A stretch of DNA of 22,119 nt from Bacillota bacterium. Its GTDB lineage: Bacteria > Bacillota > Bacilli > Paenibacillales > Paenibacillaceae. Positions 7,218 through 14,744 of this stretch are shown in pieces. Position numbers and translations under genes: made by a program. Below the pieces are notes generated by a model, which saw only the letters and a list, made by a program, of their open reading frames with translations, searched no databases and was not told the DNA's origin. How positions within the stretch are numbered: the first letter of the stretch is position 1; every line of letters begins with the position of its first letter. The stretch spans positions 1-22,119 of the forward strand of contig JAEZCJ010000036.1 of assembly GCA_023433615.1 (NCBI GenBank), read 5' to 3'.

Positions 7218-7613
7218 TCAGCCCCCTCCCGGCAGCAGATTCAGCACGGTGTCGATAATGACGCCAATAATAGGGACAGCCATGACGAGGATCAGCACCT
7301 TGCCGGCGAATTCGATCTTCGATGCGATGCTCTCCTGTCCCGCGTCCCGCACGATCTGAGCGCCGAACTCCGCGATGTAAGCAATGCCGATAATCTTGAG
7401 AATCGTCTCCAGGTAGATACCTGGAATGCCCGAGCGGTCAGCCAGCGTCTCCAGCATCGCGATCACGGATTCGATCTTCCCGATCAGGAACAGAAAGACG
7501 TAGATGCCGGTGAATGCCGCGAGCAGGAAGGCAAACATCGGTTTCTGATCCCGAATGACGAGGATCAGCACGGTGGCAATCAGGCCGATCCCGACGATCT
7601 GGATGATTTCCAC
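7218..7613 (-). CDS. spoIIIAD: Stage III sporulation protein AD
   Basis: This is a 131-residue membrane protein with about four hydrophobic segments: IIQIVGIGLIATVLILVI near the start, a FAFLLAAFTGIYVFLFLIG helix, and two at the C-terminus. SpoIIIAC and SpoIIIAD are related small membrane proteins of the SpoIIIA complex. The stretch YLETILKIIGIAYIAEFGAQI is typical of SpoIIIAD. The start is GTG at 7613, with AGGTGA seven bases upstream. It lies 29 bp after spoIIIAC and 4 bp before spoIIIAE. Confidence 0.95.
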   Translation of the reverse strand: MEIIQIVGIGLIATVLILVIRDQKPMFAFLLAAFTGIYVFLFLIGKIESVIAMLETLADRSGIPGIYLETILKIIGIAYIAEFGAQIVRDAGQESIASKIEFAGKVLILVMAVPIIGVIIDTVLNLLPGGG

Positions 7614-7642
7614 GCGCCGTTCACCTACTTGTCGTTCATTGA

Positions 7643-7846
7643 TTACTGGAACAGGAAGATCGTCTTGATCTCTTGGAATAGGTCATTCAAGAGGCGCACG
7701 ACCATGAACAACACGACCACGAATCCGATCAGCGTTACCCAATGCGCCATATCTTCCTTGCCCATCTGCTTCAAGACGGTATGAATCATCGCGATAATAA
7801 TGCCGATGCCTGCGATTTGAAAAATGGCGCTTACGTCAATATTCAT
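7643..7846 (-). CDS. spoIIIAC: Stage III sporulation protein AC
   Basis: The product is a 67-residue, two-helix membrane protein beginning MNIDVSAIFQIAGIGIIIAM and containing LKQMGKEDMAHWVTLIGFVVVL, the standard SpoIIIAC form. The reading frame is open further upstream, but the ATG at 7846 has GGGAGG eight bases before it and gives the expected length. It begins 14 bp after the spoIIIAB stop. Confidence 0.95.
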   Translation of the reverse strand: MNIDVSAIFQIAGIGIIIAMIHTVLKQMGKEDMAHWVTLIGFVVVLFMVVRLLNDLFQEIKTIFLFQ

Positions 7847-7860
7847 TATTCGGCCTCCCG

Positions 7861-8376
7861 CTACACCATGAGAATGACGACCAAGGCGGCTGCCAAAAAC
7901 CCGATGCTCCTCCACATTTTGCCGAAGCGCACCTGCTCGTCCCTAGCCGTCTGTTCCTCTGCCTGGATCTGAAGCGCCGCGAGCCGCAAGTGCTTGAGCT
8001 GATCCTCCTTGTCGCTGATGCCGAGAACGCCCCCCAGCTGCAGCACCGCCGTTCGTTCTCCGCTTCTAAGCGCCGTCGCCGTCCAGCCCTTCGCGACCGC
8101 GATCTCCCAGCTCTCTTGGAAGGACAGATCCGAACCGTCCAGACCGGCAGCCGCTGCGCGGAAAAGCTCGCCGATCGGCCCGGTCAACGTTCCGGCCGCT
8201 CTTGCCAATGCTTCGGGAAGCGGCGTATGGCCGTAGCCGATCTCGGTCTCCAGTCGGTGCAGCGCTTGGACGAGCTCTCTCAGCTGCACGGTTCTCGCCG
8301 TATAACGGGATGCTTGCTGGAATCCGATCATCGTGCCCGCGAACAACACGAGCAGGATGCCGATCATCTTCATCAT
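7861..8376 (-). CDS. spoIIIAB: Stage III sporulation protein AB
   Basis: SpoIIIAB resembles the GspF/PilC-type inner-membrane proteins of type II secretion and type IV pilus systems, and works with the SpoIIIAA ATPase. The 171-residue product has a hydrophobic N-terminus (MIGILLVLFAGTMIGF), a helical cytoplasmic region with LVQALHRLETEIGYGHTPLPEAL, and a C-terminal membrane helix GFLAAALVVILMV. The start ATG overlaps the spoIIIAA stop in an ATGA arrangement, so translation is probably coupled. Its ribosome-binding site GGAGGTGG lies in the spoIIIAA end. Confidence 0.95.
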   Translation of the reverse strand: MMKMIGILLVLFAGTMIGFQQASRYTARTVQLRELVQALHRLETEIGYGHTPLPEALARAAGTLTGPIGELFRAAAAGLDGSDLSFQESWEIAVAKGWTATALRSGERTAVLQLGGVLGISDKEDQLKHLRLAALQIQAEEQTARDEQVRFGKMWRSIGFLAAALVVILMV

Positions 8377-9380
8377 CCATAACCACCTCCGGAGTCCGCA
8401 GTCGGCTCGCGCGCGGATGGCCGGCTCGTCCTGCCGCGGATCGCGATGACGCGCGATTGCGATCTGCCGTTCGGCAGTCTCCGAAGTTCCACGACGGCTT
8501 CGAACGCCCCTTCATCCAGCAGCCTACGCAGTACCGGACGGCCTCTGGCCTCGTCCATGTCGTAAGCATGGGCAGTCGCGATGACGGCTACGCCCGCGTT
8601 CGCGGCTTCTCTGATTGCCTCCCCGTCCTCCGGGCGGCCGATCTCGTCCGCAACCAACAGCTCCGGCGACATGGACCGCAGCAGCATCATCATGCCTTCG
8701 GCTTTGGGACAAGCATCCATGACATCTGTCCGAGGACCGACATCGAACGTTGGCACCCCCTTGACGCAAGCCGCGATCTCCGAGCGCTCGTCCACGATAC
8801 CGACCTTGCGGGCCGGCCATCTGTCGGCTGCCGGGTGTCGCCAGCGGCCATAGCTGACCGCGCGGGACAGATCGCGGATCATGGTCGTCTTGCCTTGCTG
8901 AGGAGGGGCTAGAATAAGCACGGAGCGGATCGACTGCTTCAACGGATCCAGCAGCTGCGGCAGCAGCTCATCCGACACGCCTGCAATGTCGCGGGCGATT
9001 CGGATATTGAAGCCCCCGATGTCTCGCAAGCCCCGCACGGTCCCCGATTCGAGAACGGTGCGGCCGGCGAGTCCGATCCGATGGCCGCCCGCTACCGTAA
9101 TGTAGCCTCGCTTCAATTCCTCCTCCATGGCGTACAAGGAGTGATTCGTGATGCGCTCCAGGAGCTTGCGGCATAGCTCGGCTGTCGGCTTGTACGCTTC
9201 CTCGGCAGATGCATGGAGCCGTCCATCCTGTCCAACGAAGCCGAAGCCCCCCTCATGGGCAATTTCCAGCGGCCTGCCTTCGCGGATGCGAATCTCTTCC
9301 AGCTTGGCTATGACACGCTCGGGAAGCTTGCTTAGCAGCTGCTGCAATTCCGCAGGAAGCAACTGCAGTACGTTAGCCAT
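8373..9380 (-). CDS. spoIIIAA: Stage III sporulation protein AA (secretion-type ATPase)
   Basis: This is the cytoplasmic ATPase of the SpoIIIA complex, related to type II/IV secretion ATPases. The 335-residue product has an N-terminal domain with LEEIRIREGRPLEI, a Walker A motif APPQQGKTT (158-166) and a Walker B-like segment ELLVADEIGR (240-249). The segment KVGIVDERSEIAACVKGVP is typical of SpoIIIAA. It is somewhat longer than the B. subtilis protein (307). The ATG at 9380 is preferred over upstream in-frame codons because GGGAGGGGG precedes it. This is the first gene of the operon; a sigma-E-like promoter lies about 33 bp upstream. Confidence 0.96.
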   Translation of the reverse strand: MANVLQLLPAELQQLLSKLPERVIAKLEEIRIREGRPLEIAHEGGFGFVGQDGRLHASAEEAYKPTAELCRKLLERITNHSLYAMEEELKRGYITVAGGHRIGLAGRTVLESGTVRGLRDIGGFNIRIARDIAGVSDELLPQLLDPLKQSIRSVLILAPPQQGKTTMIRDLSRAVSYGRWRHPAADRWPARKVGIVDERSEIAACVKGVPTFDVGPRTDVMDACPKAEGMMMLLRSMSPELLVADEIGRPEDGEAIREAANAGVAVIATAHAYDMDEARGRPVLRRLLDEGAFEAVVELRRLPNGRSQSRVIAIRGRTSRPSAREPTADSGGGYG

Positions 9381-9412
9381 GGCGCTTCCCCCTCCCAATG
9401 TTGCTTGTCTCA

Positions 9413-9441
9413 TCTATATGCACACCCCCCCATCAATAGAC
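9413..9441 (-). promoter_or_regulatory. spoIIIA promoter: Candidate sigma-E promoter of the spoIIIA operon
   Basis: The minus strand has GTCTATT, a 13-bp spacer, then CATATAGA. This fits moderately to the sigma-E pattern (about KMATATT, 13-15 bp, CATACANT). In B. subtilis spoIIIA is transcribed by sigma-E. The site is 33 bp before the spoIIIAA start and only 4 bp from repeat copy C. Confidence 0.4.
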
Positions 9442-9445
9442 CAAG

Positions 9446-9632
9446 GACCGCTTGTGATTCCGATGTATGGCGTTGTAGCTTATTCGGCATCGAATCTTGA
9501 ACGCTGGCGAACTTTCCGGTACTCGCGTAGAGCTGTCTACAAGCGTATGCTTCCGAAGTGCGTTTCCTACGGAAACGCTGGAGTTCCTCATTGTCTACCA
9601 TCGTCCAACCTTCTCGGTACTGACAAGCGGTC
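9446..9632 (-). repeat. Interspersed structured repeat, copy C (full length, with insertion)
   Basis: The arms GACCGCTTGT and ACAAGCGGTC are 10-bp perfect complements at the two ends. Reading the minus strand, the interior has TCAGTACCGAGAAGGTTGG, ATGGTAGACAATGAGGA, an extra segment with a GCGTTTCC/GGAAACGC hairpin, a GTAGA/TCTAC hairpin, GAGTACCGGAA, AGCGTTCAAGATTCGATG and terminal ATCAC. It is about 35 bp longer than copies A and B, all in the central hairpin region. It lies between yqhV and spoIIIAA, in the same orientation as the operon. Confidence 0.85.
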
Positions 9633-9654
9633 ATATAAACTTTGAACCCATTTA

Positions 9655-9921
9655 CTATTTTTTGAGAATGCCGATTAGCAGGCAGGTGACGCCGGCGAGT
9701 ACCCAGACGAATTTGCCGAGCGACAATTTATCCGATATGCCGACAAGCCCGATTGTCGTCGTAGCGATCAGGATCAGCGGACCGACGAGGGCAAGCGATG
9801 AATTGACGACGAGCGCCTTATCGATCTGATTCAGACGCAGCATAAGCAAGGCCGCGAAGATCTCGATGCTTCCCGACAACAGTCGAAGCGTGCCCATCGC
9901 CAGCACGACTTTGTTGATCAT
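9655..9921 (-). CDS. yqhV: YqhV family small membrane protein (DUF2619)
   Basis: The 88-residue product, MINKVVLAMGTLRLLSGSIE onward, has three hydrophobic segments (about 20-30, 40-61 and 70-86) and ends in GILKK. Length, sequence type and position directly upstream of spoIIIAA match B. subtilis YqhV. The frame is open much further upstream, but GGAGGAG seven bases before the ATG at 9921 fixes the start. Function is unknown. It is transcribed toward spoIIIAA, with repeat copy C and a candidate promoter between. Confidence 0.85.
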   Translation of the reverse strand: MINKVVLAMGTLRLLSGSIEIFAALLMLRLNQIDKALVVNSSLALVGPLILIATTTIGLVGISDKLSLGKFVWVLAGVTCLLIGILKK

Positions 9922-10005
9922 GACGAATCTCCTCCCAATAAGCTTGATGATACAACCTATGCAAGCTTGTCTTCCCGCATGCCGGACACCTGCCCTGCCC
10001 AGCCT

Positions 10006-10034
10006 GCATATATTGCTTGCAGGGTTGGTACGAT
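10006..10034 (+). promoter_or_regulatory. Candidate sigma-E promoter for comAB
   Basis: GCATATA, a 14-bp spacer and GGTACGAT fit the sigma-E pattern, strongly at -35 and moderately at -10. The predicted start site would be about 25 bp before the comA start and before its AAGGAG at about 10052. A CCTGCA/TGCAGG inverted pair surrounds the -35. Confidence 0.45.
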
Positions 10035-10066
10035 CAACCGAAATCAGGAAGAAGGAGATACCGAAC

Positions 10067-10930
10067 ATGGAGGTAACCCCACGCGGGGATTGGCATCCTC
10101 GGTTATGCGACCCAAGCGGAGGCAGGCATGCCAGCAGGGTCCATGACGGCATTCGTTCGACCGCAGACCGGGATCGGCGCGGCGGCATGACCATGGTGCT
10201 GGACAAAGGACTCGGCTGGCATGCATACACAGACCTGATCGATACTTCAGGCGCTTACATCGACTTCATCAAACTTGGCTTCGGGACGGCCCCTCTGTAT
10301 CCAAGCGAGCTGCTGCTGCGCAAGATCCGCTACGCCAGGCAGAACGGCATCGTCATCTTGCCGGGCGGCACGATGCTCGAAGCCGCGATCCACTTAGGCC
10401 TTGCCGATTCGTTCTTCGAGACGGTAACCAGACTCGGCTTCGACGGCATGGAAGTATCGGACGGCACGATCGAACTGGACCGCAGTACGCGAACCTCGCT
10501 CATTCGCGAGGGCGTCCGACGGGGGCTGCGGGTCTGTTCCGAGTACGGGAAGAAGGAGAACGGCTCCGAGATCGACCCTTATGATCTTGCGGTAACCGCC
10601 GAGATGGATTGGGAGGCAGGCTCCGAATTGATCACGATCGAGGCGCGCGAATCGGGCTTGAATGTCGGCATGTTCGACTCCAGCGGCAGTTGCAAGGAAG
10701 ACACGTTCGAGACGATTCTCCGGTTACTGCCGGAAACGGATCGGATTCTGTGGGAAGCGCCGCTTAAGGCACAGCAGGTGTTCCTCATTCGTGCGATCGG
10801 ACCGGAGGTGCATCTCGGCAACATTCCTCCGAATGACGTTATTGCTCTCGAAGCGATGCGCCGCGGCCTGCGGAACGATACGTTCCCGCATCGGCAGAAG
10901 CAGCATGAAGAGGATTATTACATGATCTGA
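10067..10930 (+). CDS. comA: Phosphosulfolactate synthase
   Basis: ComA adds sulfite to phosphoenolpyruvate to give (R)-2-phospho-3-sulfolactate, first identified in methanogen coenzyme M synthesis. B. subtilis has a homologue (YitD), and sulfolactate is a known spore component there. The 287-residue product carries GMTMVLDKGLGWHAYTDLID, YIDFIKLGFGTAPLYP, LPGGTMLEAAIHLG and FDGMEVSDGTIELD, all typical of this TIM-barrel family. The late LHLGNIPPNDVIALEAMRRGLR (split here for clarity as LHLGNIPPNDV and ALEAMRRGLR) supports it. The ATG at 10067 has AAGGAG nine bases upstream. The first 40 residues are charged and not clearly conserved. It is followed 37 bp later by comB. Confidence 0.9.
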   Translation: MEVTPRGDWHPRLCDPSGGRHASRVHDGIRSTADRDRRGGMTMVLDKGLGWHAYTDLIDTSGAYIDFIKLGFGTAPLYPSELLLRKIRYARQNGIVILPGGTMLEAAIHLGLADSFFETVTRLGFDGMEVSDGTIELDRSTRTSLIREGVRRGLRVCSEYGKKENGSEIDPYDLAVTAEMDWEAGSELITIEARESGLNVGMFDSSGSCKEDTFETILRLLPETDRILWEAPLKAQQVFLIRAIGPEVHLGNIPPNDVIALEAMRRGLRNDTFPHRQKQHEEDYYMI

Positions 10931-10967
10931 GCAGCAGGCCGGATCAGAAGAAGTGAGGGTCTTGATC

Positions 10968-11678
10968 ATGAAAGTGCAAGTCATACCGAATGCGGGCGAA
11001 GCAAGGGCCGATCAATTCGTTCACAAGACGACGATCGTCCTCGACGTGCTGCGCGCGACCAGCACGATCGTCACCGCCCTTTCGGAGGGTGCCACCGGCG
11101 TTTTGCCGGTTGAGACGGTGATGGAGGCCAAGACGCTGCACCGGCAGGGAGACCTGCTCGGCGGCGAGCGTTTCTGCCGGAATATCGCCGGCTTCGACTT
11201 CGGCAATTCGCCCCTCGAATACACCACGGAACGCGTAACCGGACGCAGAATCATCCTGACGACGACGAACGGCACGAGAGCCGTTCAGAAGGCGGGCCGC
11301 AGCGACCATGTCCTCGCAGGCTCCCTCCTCAATGCGGACAGCTGCGCGAGCATGGCCATCTCGCTTCGCAGGGACATCGTGCTGTTCTGCGCCGGTACGC
11401 ATGACGAATTCGCGCTGGAGGACGGTATATGCGCCGGCCTGATTCTGGACCGTCTGCAGCGGCATGCCGGCAGCGCCCTCGAGATCGACGATCTCGGTTT
11501 CGCGATGCTCGGCTTCTATCGCCATCATGCCGCTAATATCACGGAGATTATGAGGATGAGCGCTTCCGGCAAGCGGCTTGCGAAGCTCGGCTTCGGTAAG
11601 GATGTTGCATTCTGCTCCCAGATCGATCGCACGGCTGCCGTGCCTCGGCTGACAGGCGACACGATGACGCTGGCCTAG
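10968..11678 (+). CDS. comB: 2-phosphosulfolactate phosphatase
   Basis: ComB is a magnesium-dependent phosphatase that converts phosphosulfolactate to sulfolactate, directly downstream of the ComA reaction. The 236-residue product has VLDVLRATSTIVTAL, the central TTTNGTRAV loop and VLFCAGTHDEFALEDGICAG, all characteristic of the family. An upstream in-frame GTG at 10953 is possible, but the ATG at 10968 has GTGAGG at a normal distance. It forms a two-gene operon with comA. The dehydrogenase that would continue toward sulfopyruvate is not in this window, consistent with sulfolactate as the end product. Confidence 0.92.
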   Translation: MKVQVIPNAGEARADQFVHKTTIVLDVLRATSTIVTALSEGATGVLPVETVMEAKTLHRQGDLLGGERFCRNIAGFDFGNSPLEYTTERVTGRRIILTTTNGTRAVQKAGRSDHVLAGSLLNADSCASMAISLRRDIVLFCAGTHDEFALEDGICAGLILDRLQRHAGSALEIDDLGFAMLGFYRHHAANITEIMRMSASGKRLAKLGFGKDVAFCSQIDRTAAVPRLTGDTMTLA

Positions 11679-11720
11679 CAGGCAGCGGAAGCTAGATTGT
11701 CGACTTGACCGCCGGACAGG

Positions 11721-11750
11721 TCATAATCTCCTTCTGTCCCGTCATACAAT
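11721..11750 (+). promoter_or_regulatory. Strong sigma-E-like promoter upstream of the DUF441 gene
   Basis: TCATAAT (11721-11727), a 15-bp spacer and CATACAAT (11743-11750) closely match the sigma-E -35 and give a full match to the -10 consensus. The predicted start is near 11757, about 85 bp before the DUF441 gene. The promoter lies inside a 9-bp inverted repeat, GGACAGGTC (11714-11722) and GACCTGTCC (11758-11766). Confidence 0.6.
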
Positions 11751-11840
11751 GAAGAGAGACCTGTCCTTTCTCCATGTTCGCTTCCCCCGAGCGTACGGAA
11801 GAAGGGCCGGGTTAATCCTAAGGAACACGGGAGAGTCGCC

Positions 11841-12305
11841 ATGATCGGAGAAGTGATACTGGTCATTCTCATTATTGTCGGGCTCGTCGGCAAATCGCCG
11901 ATTATATCGACGGCTGCATGCGTCCTGTTGGTCGTCAAACTCATTCATCTCGAACGGTACCTGCCCGCGATTGAGCGCCGCGGGCTGGAGTTCGGGCTGC
12001 TGCTCTTGACGTTCAGCGTGCTTGTCCCTTTTGCGTCCGGACGCATCCAGTGGAAGGAAATCTCCGGTGCCTTGACGTCTTGGCCGGGATGGATCGCGCT
12101 GGCCGGAGGCGCACTCGCGACTTATGTGAATGGCAAGGGGCTCGAAATGCTGAAATTCGATCCGCAGTTGATCGTAGGCCTCGTGCTCGGCTCGATTCTG
12201 GGTATCGTCTTCTTCCGCGGCATACCGGTCGGGCCGCTGATGGCAGCGGGCATCACGGCGATCCTATACAAGCTGTTCACGTTGATCGCAGATCGATTCA
12301 CTTGA
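11841..12305 (+). CDS. DUF441 family membrane protein (YtwI/YeaL type)
   Basis: The 154-residue product is almost entirely hydrophobic, with about four transmembrane segments. It carries the DUF441 pattern: VGKSPIISTAACVLLVVKL near the N-terminus, a WPGWIALAGGALATYVNGKG loop and VGPLMAAGITAILYKL at the end. B. subtilis YtwI and E. coli YeaL are relatives; none has an established function. The ATG at 11841 has GGGAGAG six bases upstream. A convincing sigma-E-like promoter suggests mother-cell expression, and the position after comAB makes a link to sulfolactate handling conceivable, but that is only inference. Confidence 0.88.
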   Translation: MIGEVILVILIIVGLVGKSPIISTAACVLLVVKLIHLERYLPAIERRGLEFGLLLLTFSVLVPFASGRIQWKEISGALTSWPGWIALAGGALATYVNGKGLEMLKFDPQLIVGLVLGSILGIVFFRGIPVGPLMAAGITAILYKLFTLIADRFT

Positions 12306-12447
12306 GCTGCCTTATATTTAACGCAGAGGATCTCCGTCCGCAATGTCTCCTCCTCAGTTCGCAATAGCGAAACGATAACGCAATTAAGGTATGTTAGTGT
12401 TTCTAATTGTGCCGCCATCGCCCTGTTTAATGGATCGATTCCGCACA

Positions 12448-12489
12448 AATGCGCTAATCAGAGAACGAACGCTCTCTGATTAGCGCATT
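12448..12489. repeat. Perfect 17-bp inverted repeat
   Basis: The arms AATGCGCTAATCAGAGA (12448-12464) and TCTCTGATTAGCGCATT (12473-12489) match without a mismatch around an 8-base spacer. A T-run is absent on either side, so a classical terminator is uncertain. It could be a terminator of the DUF441 transcript or a recombination or binding site. Confidence 0.8.
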
Positions 12490-12649
12490 CCGTTCGTCAA
12501 TCGTCTATTGGACGAGCCAAGCGCAAATTAAGCGCTATGAAGTGACATTAGCAGAGAAGAAGGTTCGCTGACTTGCATGGGCGATATCGACTTCATCCAC
12601 ACTCAATCTCCGCATTGAATGAGCTAGCCGACAATCGCTGTCCTGATCG

Positions 12650-12697
12650 AAAAAACACCAAAAAGGCTTCTCCCGCACAATAGCGGGAGAAGCCTTT
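12650..12697 (-). terminator. Terminator of lysC
   Basis: The arms AAAGGCTTCTCCCGC (12662-12676) and GCGGGAGAAGCCTTT (12683-12697) form a perfect 15-bp stem with a 6-base loop. On the minus strand the stem is followed by TTTTTGGTGTTTTTT. It lies 18 bp after the lysC stop and is a textbook intrinsic terminator. Confidence 0.95.
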
Positions 12698-12715
12698 GTT
12701 CGTTCTATTCTGCAA

Positions 12716-13969
<1,254 letters not shown>

Positions 13970-14067
13970 TGCCGTTCCACTCCTCACCGTATCTAATCGA
14001 GATGTTCTTGTATTGCAGGCGCTGTTTCCCTGCCTGTCTGAACACTCATTAACACTCACAAGTTCAT

Positions 14068-14076
14068 ATTATAGCA
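14068..14076 (-). promoter_or_regulatory. Extended -10 promoter of lysC
   Basis: The minus strand reads TGC followed by the consensus TATAAT, about 100 bp before the lysC start. No good -35 is present. The predicted leader is about 90 nt and begins near a direct repeat of AACACTCA (14041-14048 and 14051-14058). Confidence 0.55.
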
Positions 14077-14109
14077 TTAACCCGGCTTATGCGGTATATG
14101 AAAAATCAC

Positions 14110-14141
14110 GCGAAAAGCCGCCCGGCGGTACCGGACGGCTC
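14110..14141 (-). terminator. Terminator of efp
   Basis: On the minus strand, AGCCGTCCGG and CCGGGCGGCT form a 10-bp stem with one G-U pair and a 5-base loop, followed by TTTTCG and a second TTTTT run. It starts 13 bp after the efp stop and separates efp from the lysC promoter. Confidence 0.8.
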
Positions 14142-14153
14142 GTACATACGCAA

Positions 14154-14711
14154 TTAAGCGCGGGAAATATATTTGCCTTCGCGCGTATCGATCAGCAGCA
14201 CGTCGCCTTCGTTGATGAAGAGCGGCACTTGAACGTTCAGGCCCGTCTCGACCTTCGCGCTCTTCGTTGCGCCCTGCGCCGTGTTGCCCTTGACGCCAGG
14301 CTCCGTCTCGATGACCTTCAGCTCGACGCTGTTCGGCATCGTGATGCCGATAATCTCGCCTTGGTAGCTCGAGATATTGACGGTCATGTTCTCCTTCAGG
14401 AAATTCAGTTCCCACTCCAGCTGGCTCTTGTCCAGGTTGAACTGGTCATACGTCTCATTGTCCATGAACGTATATTCGTTGCCGGAATTGTACAGGTATT
14501 GCACCGCACGGTTCTCGATGATCGCGCGGCCGATGTTCTCGCCTGCACGGAACGTCTTCTCCACGAGGTTGCCGTTGCGCAGGTTCTTCAGCTTGGAGCG
14601 CACGAACGCCGCGCCTTTGCCCGGCTTAACGTGTTGGAAATCGACGACCGTAAAAATATCGCCGTCCACTTCGACGGTTAAGCCTGTCTTGAAATCGTTA
14701 ACTGAAATCAC
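14154..14711 (-). CDS. efp: Translation elongation factor P
   Basis: EF-P relieves ribosome stalling at polyproline. The 185-residue length is standard, with three beta-barrel domains. The N-terminal MISVNDFKTGLTVEVDGDIF and HVKPGKGAAFVRSKLKN are highly conserved. Lys32 in PGKG is the residue modified in this family (5-aminopentanol in B. subtilis). The ATG at 14711 follows an AGGGAGGAATTTTC leader. It lies 33 bp downstream of yqhT, as in B. subtilis, and ends with its own terminator. Confidence 0.97.
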   Translation of the reverse strand: MISVNDFKTGLTVEVDGDIFTVVDFQHVKPGKGAAFVRSKLKNLRNGNLVEKTFRAGENIGRAIIENRAVQYLYNSGNEYTFMDNETYDQFNLDKSQLEWELNFLKENMTVNISSYQGEIIGITMPNSVELKVIETEPGVKGNTAQGATKSAKVETGLNVQVPLFINEGDVLLIDTREGKYISRA

Positions 14712-14744
14712 TGAAAATTCCTCCCTATGACATGTACAGATGAC

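Larger units (their letters stand above)
12306..12715. other. Intergenic region between convergent DUF441 and lysC genes
   Basis: This 410-bp stretch has no credible gene. It holds a perfect 17-bp inverted repeat (12448-12489), a small AGCGC/GCGCT dyad near 12520-12535 and the lysC terminator (12650-12697). I see no terminator directly behind the DUF441 gene other than the inverted repeat. Confidence 0.7.

Noticed and set aside
9460..9480. A CATACATC within the end of copy C as the spoIIIA sigma-E -10
   Set aside because: No fitting -35 lies at 13-15 bp spacing; the site at 9413-9441 fits better.
902..9632. Repeat family as a group II intron or protein-coding insertion sequence
   Set aside because: Copies are 151-187 bp, encode nothing, and lack the GTGYG start and domain V hairpin expected of a group II intron.
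902..9632. Repeat family as a CRISPR array or classical MITE
   Set aside because: Copies are kilobases apart, in both orientations, without spacers; the terminal arms differ between copies and no target-site duplication is visible.
9655..10230. A longer yqhV reading frame of 191 codons
   Set aside because: The upstream part overlaps comA antisense; a strong ribosome-binding site and the known family start are at 9921.
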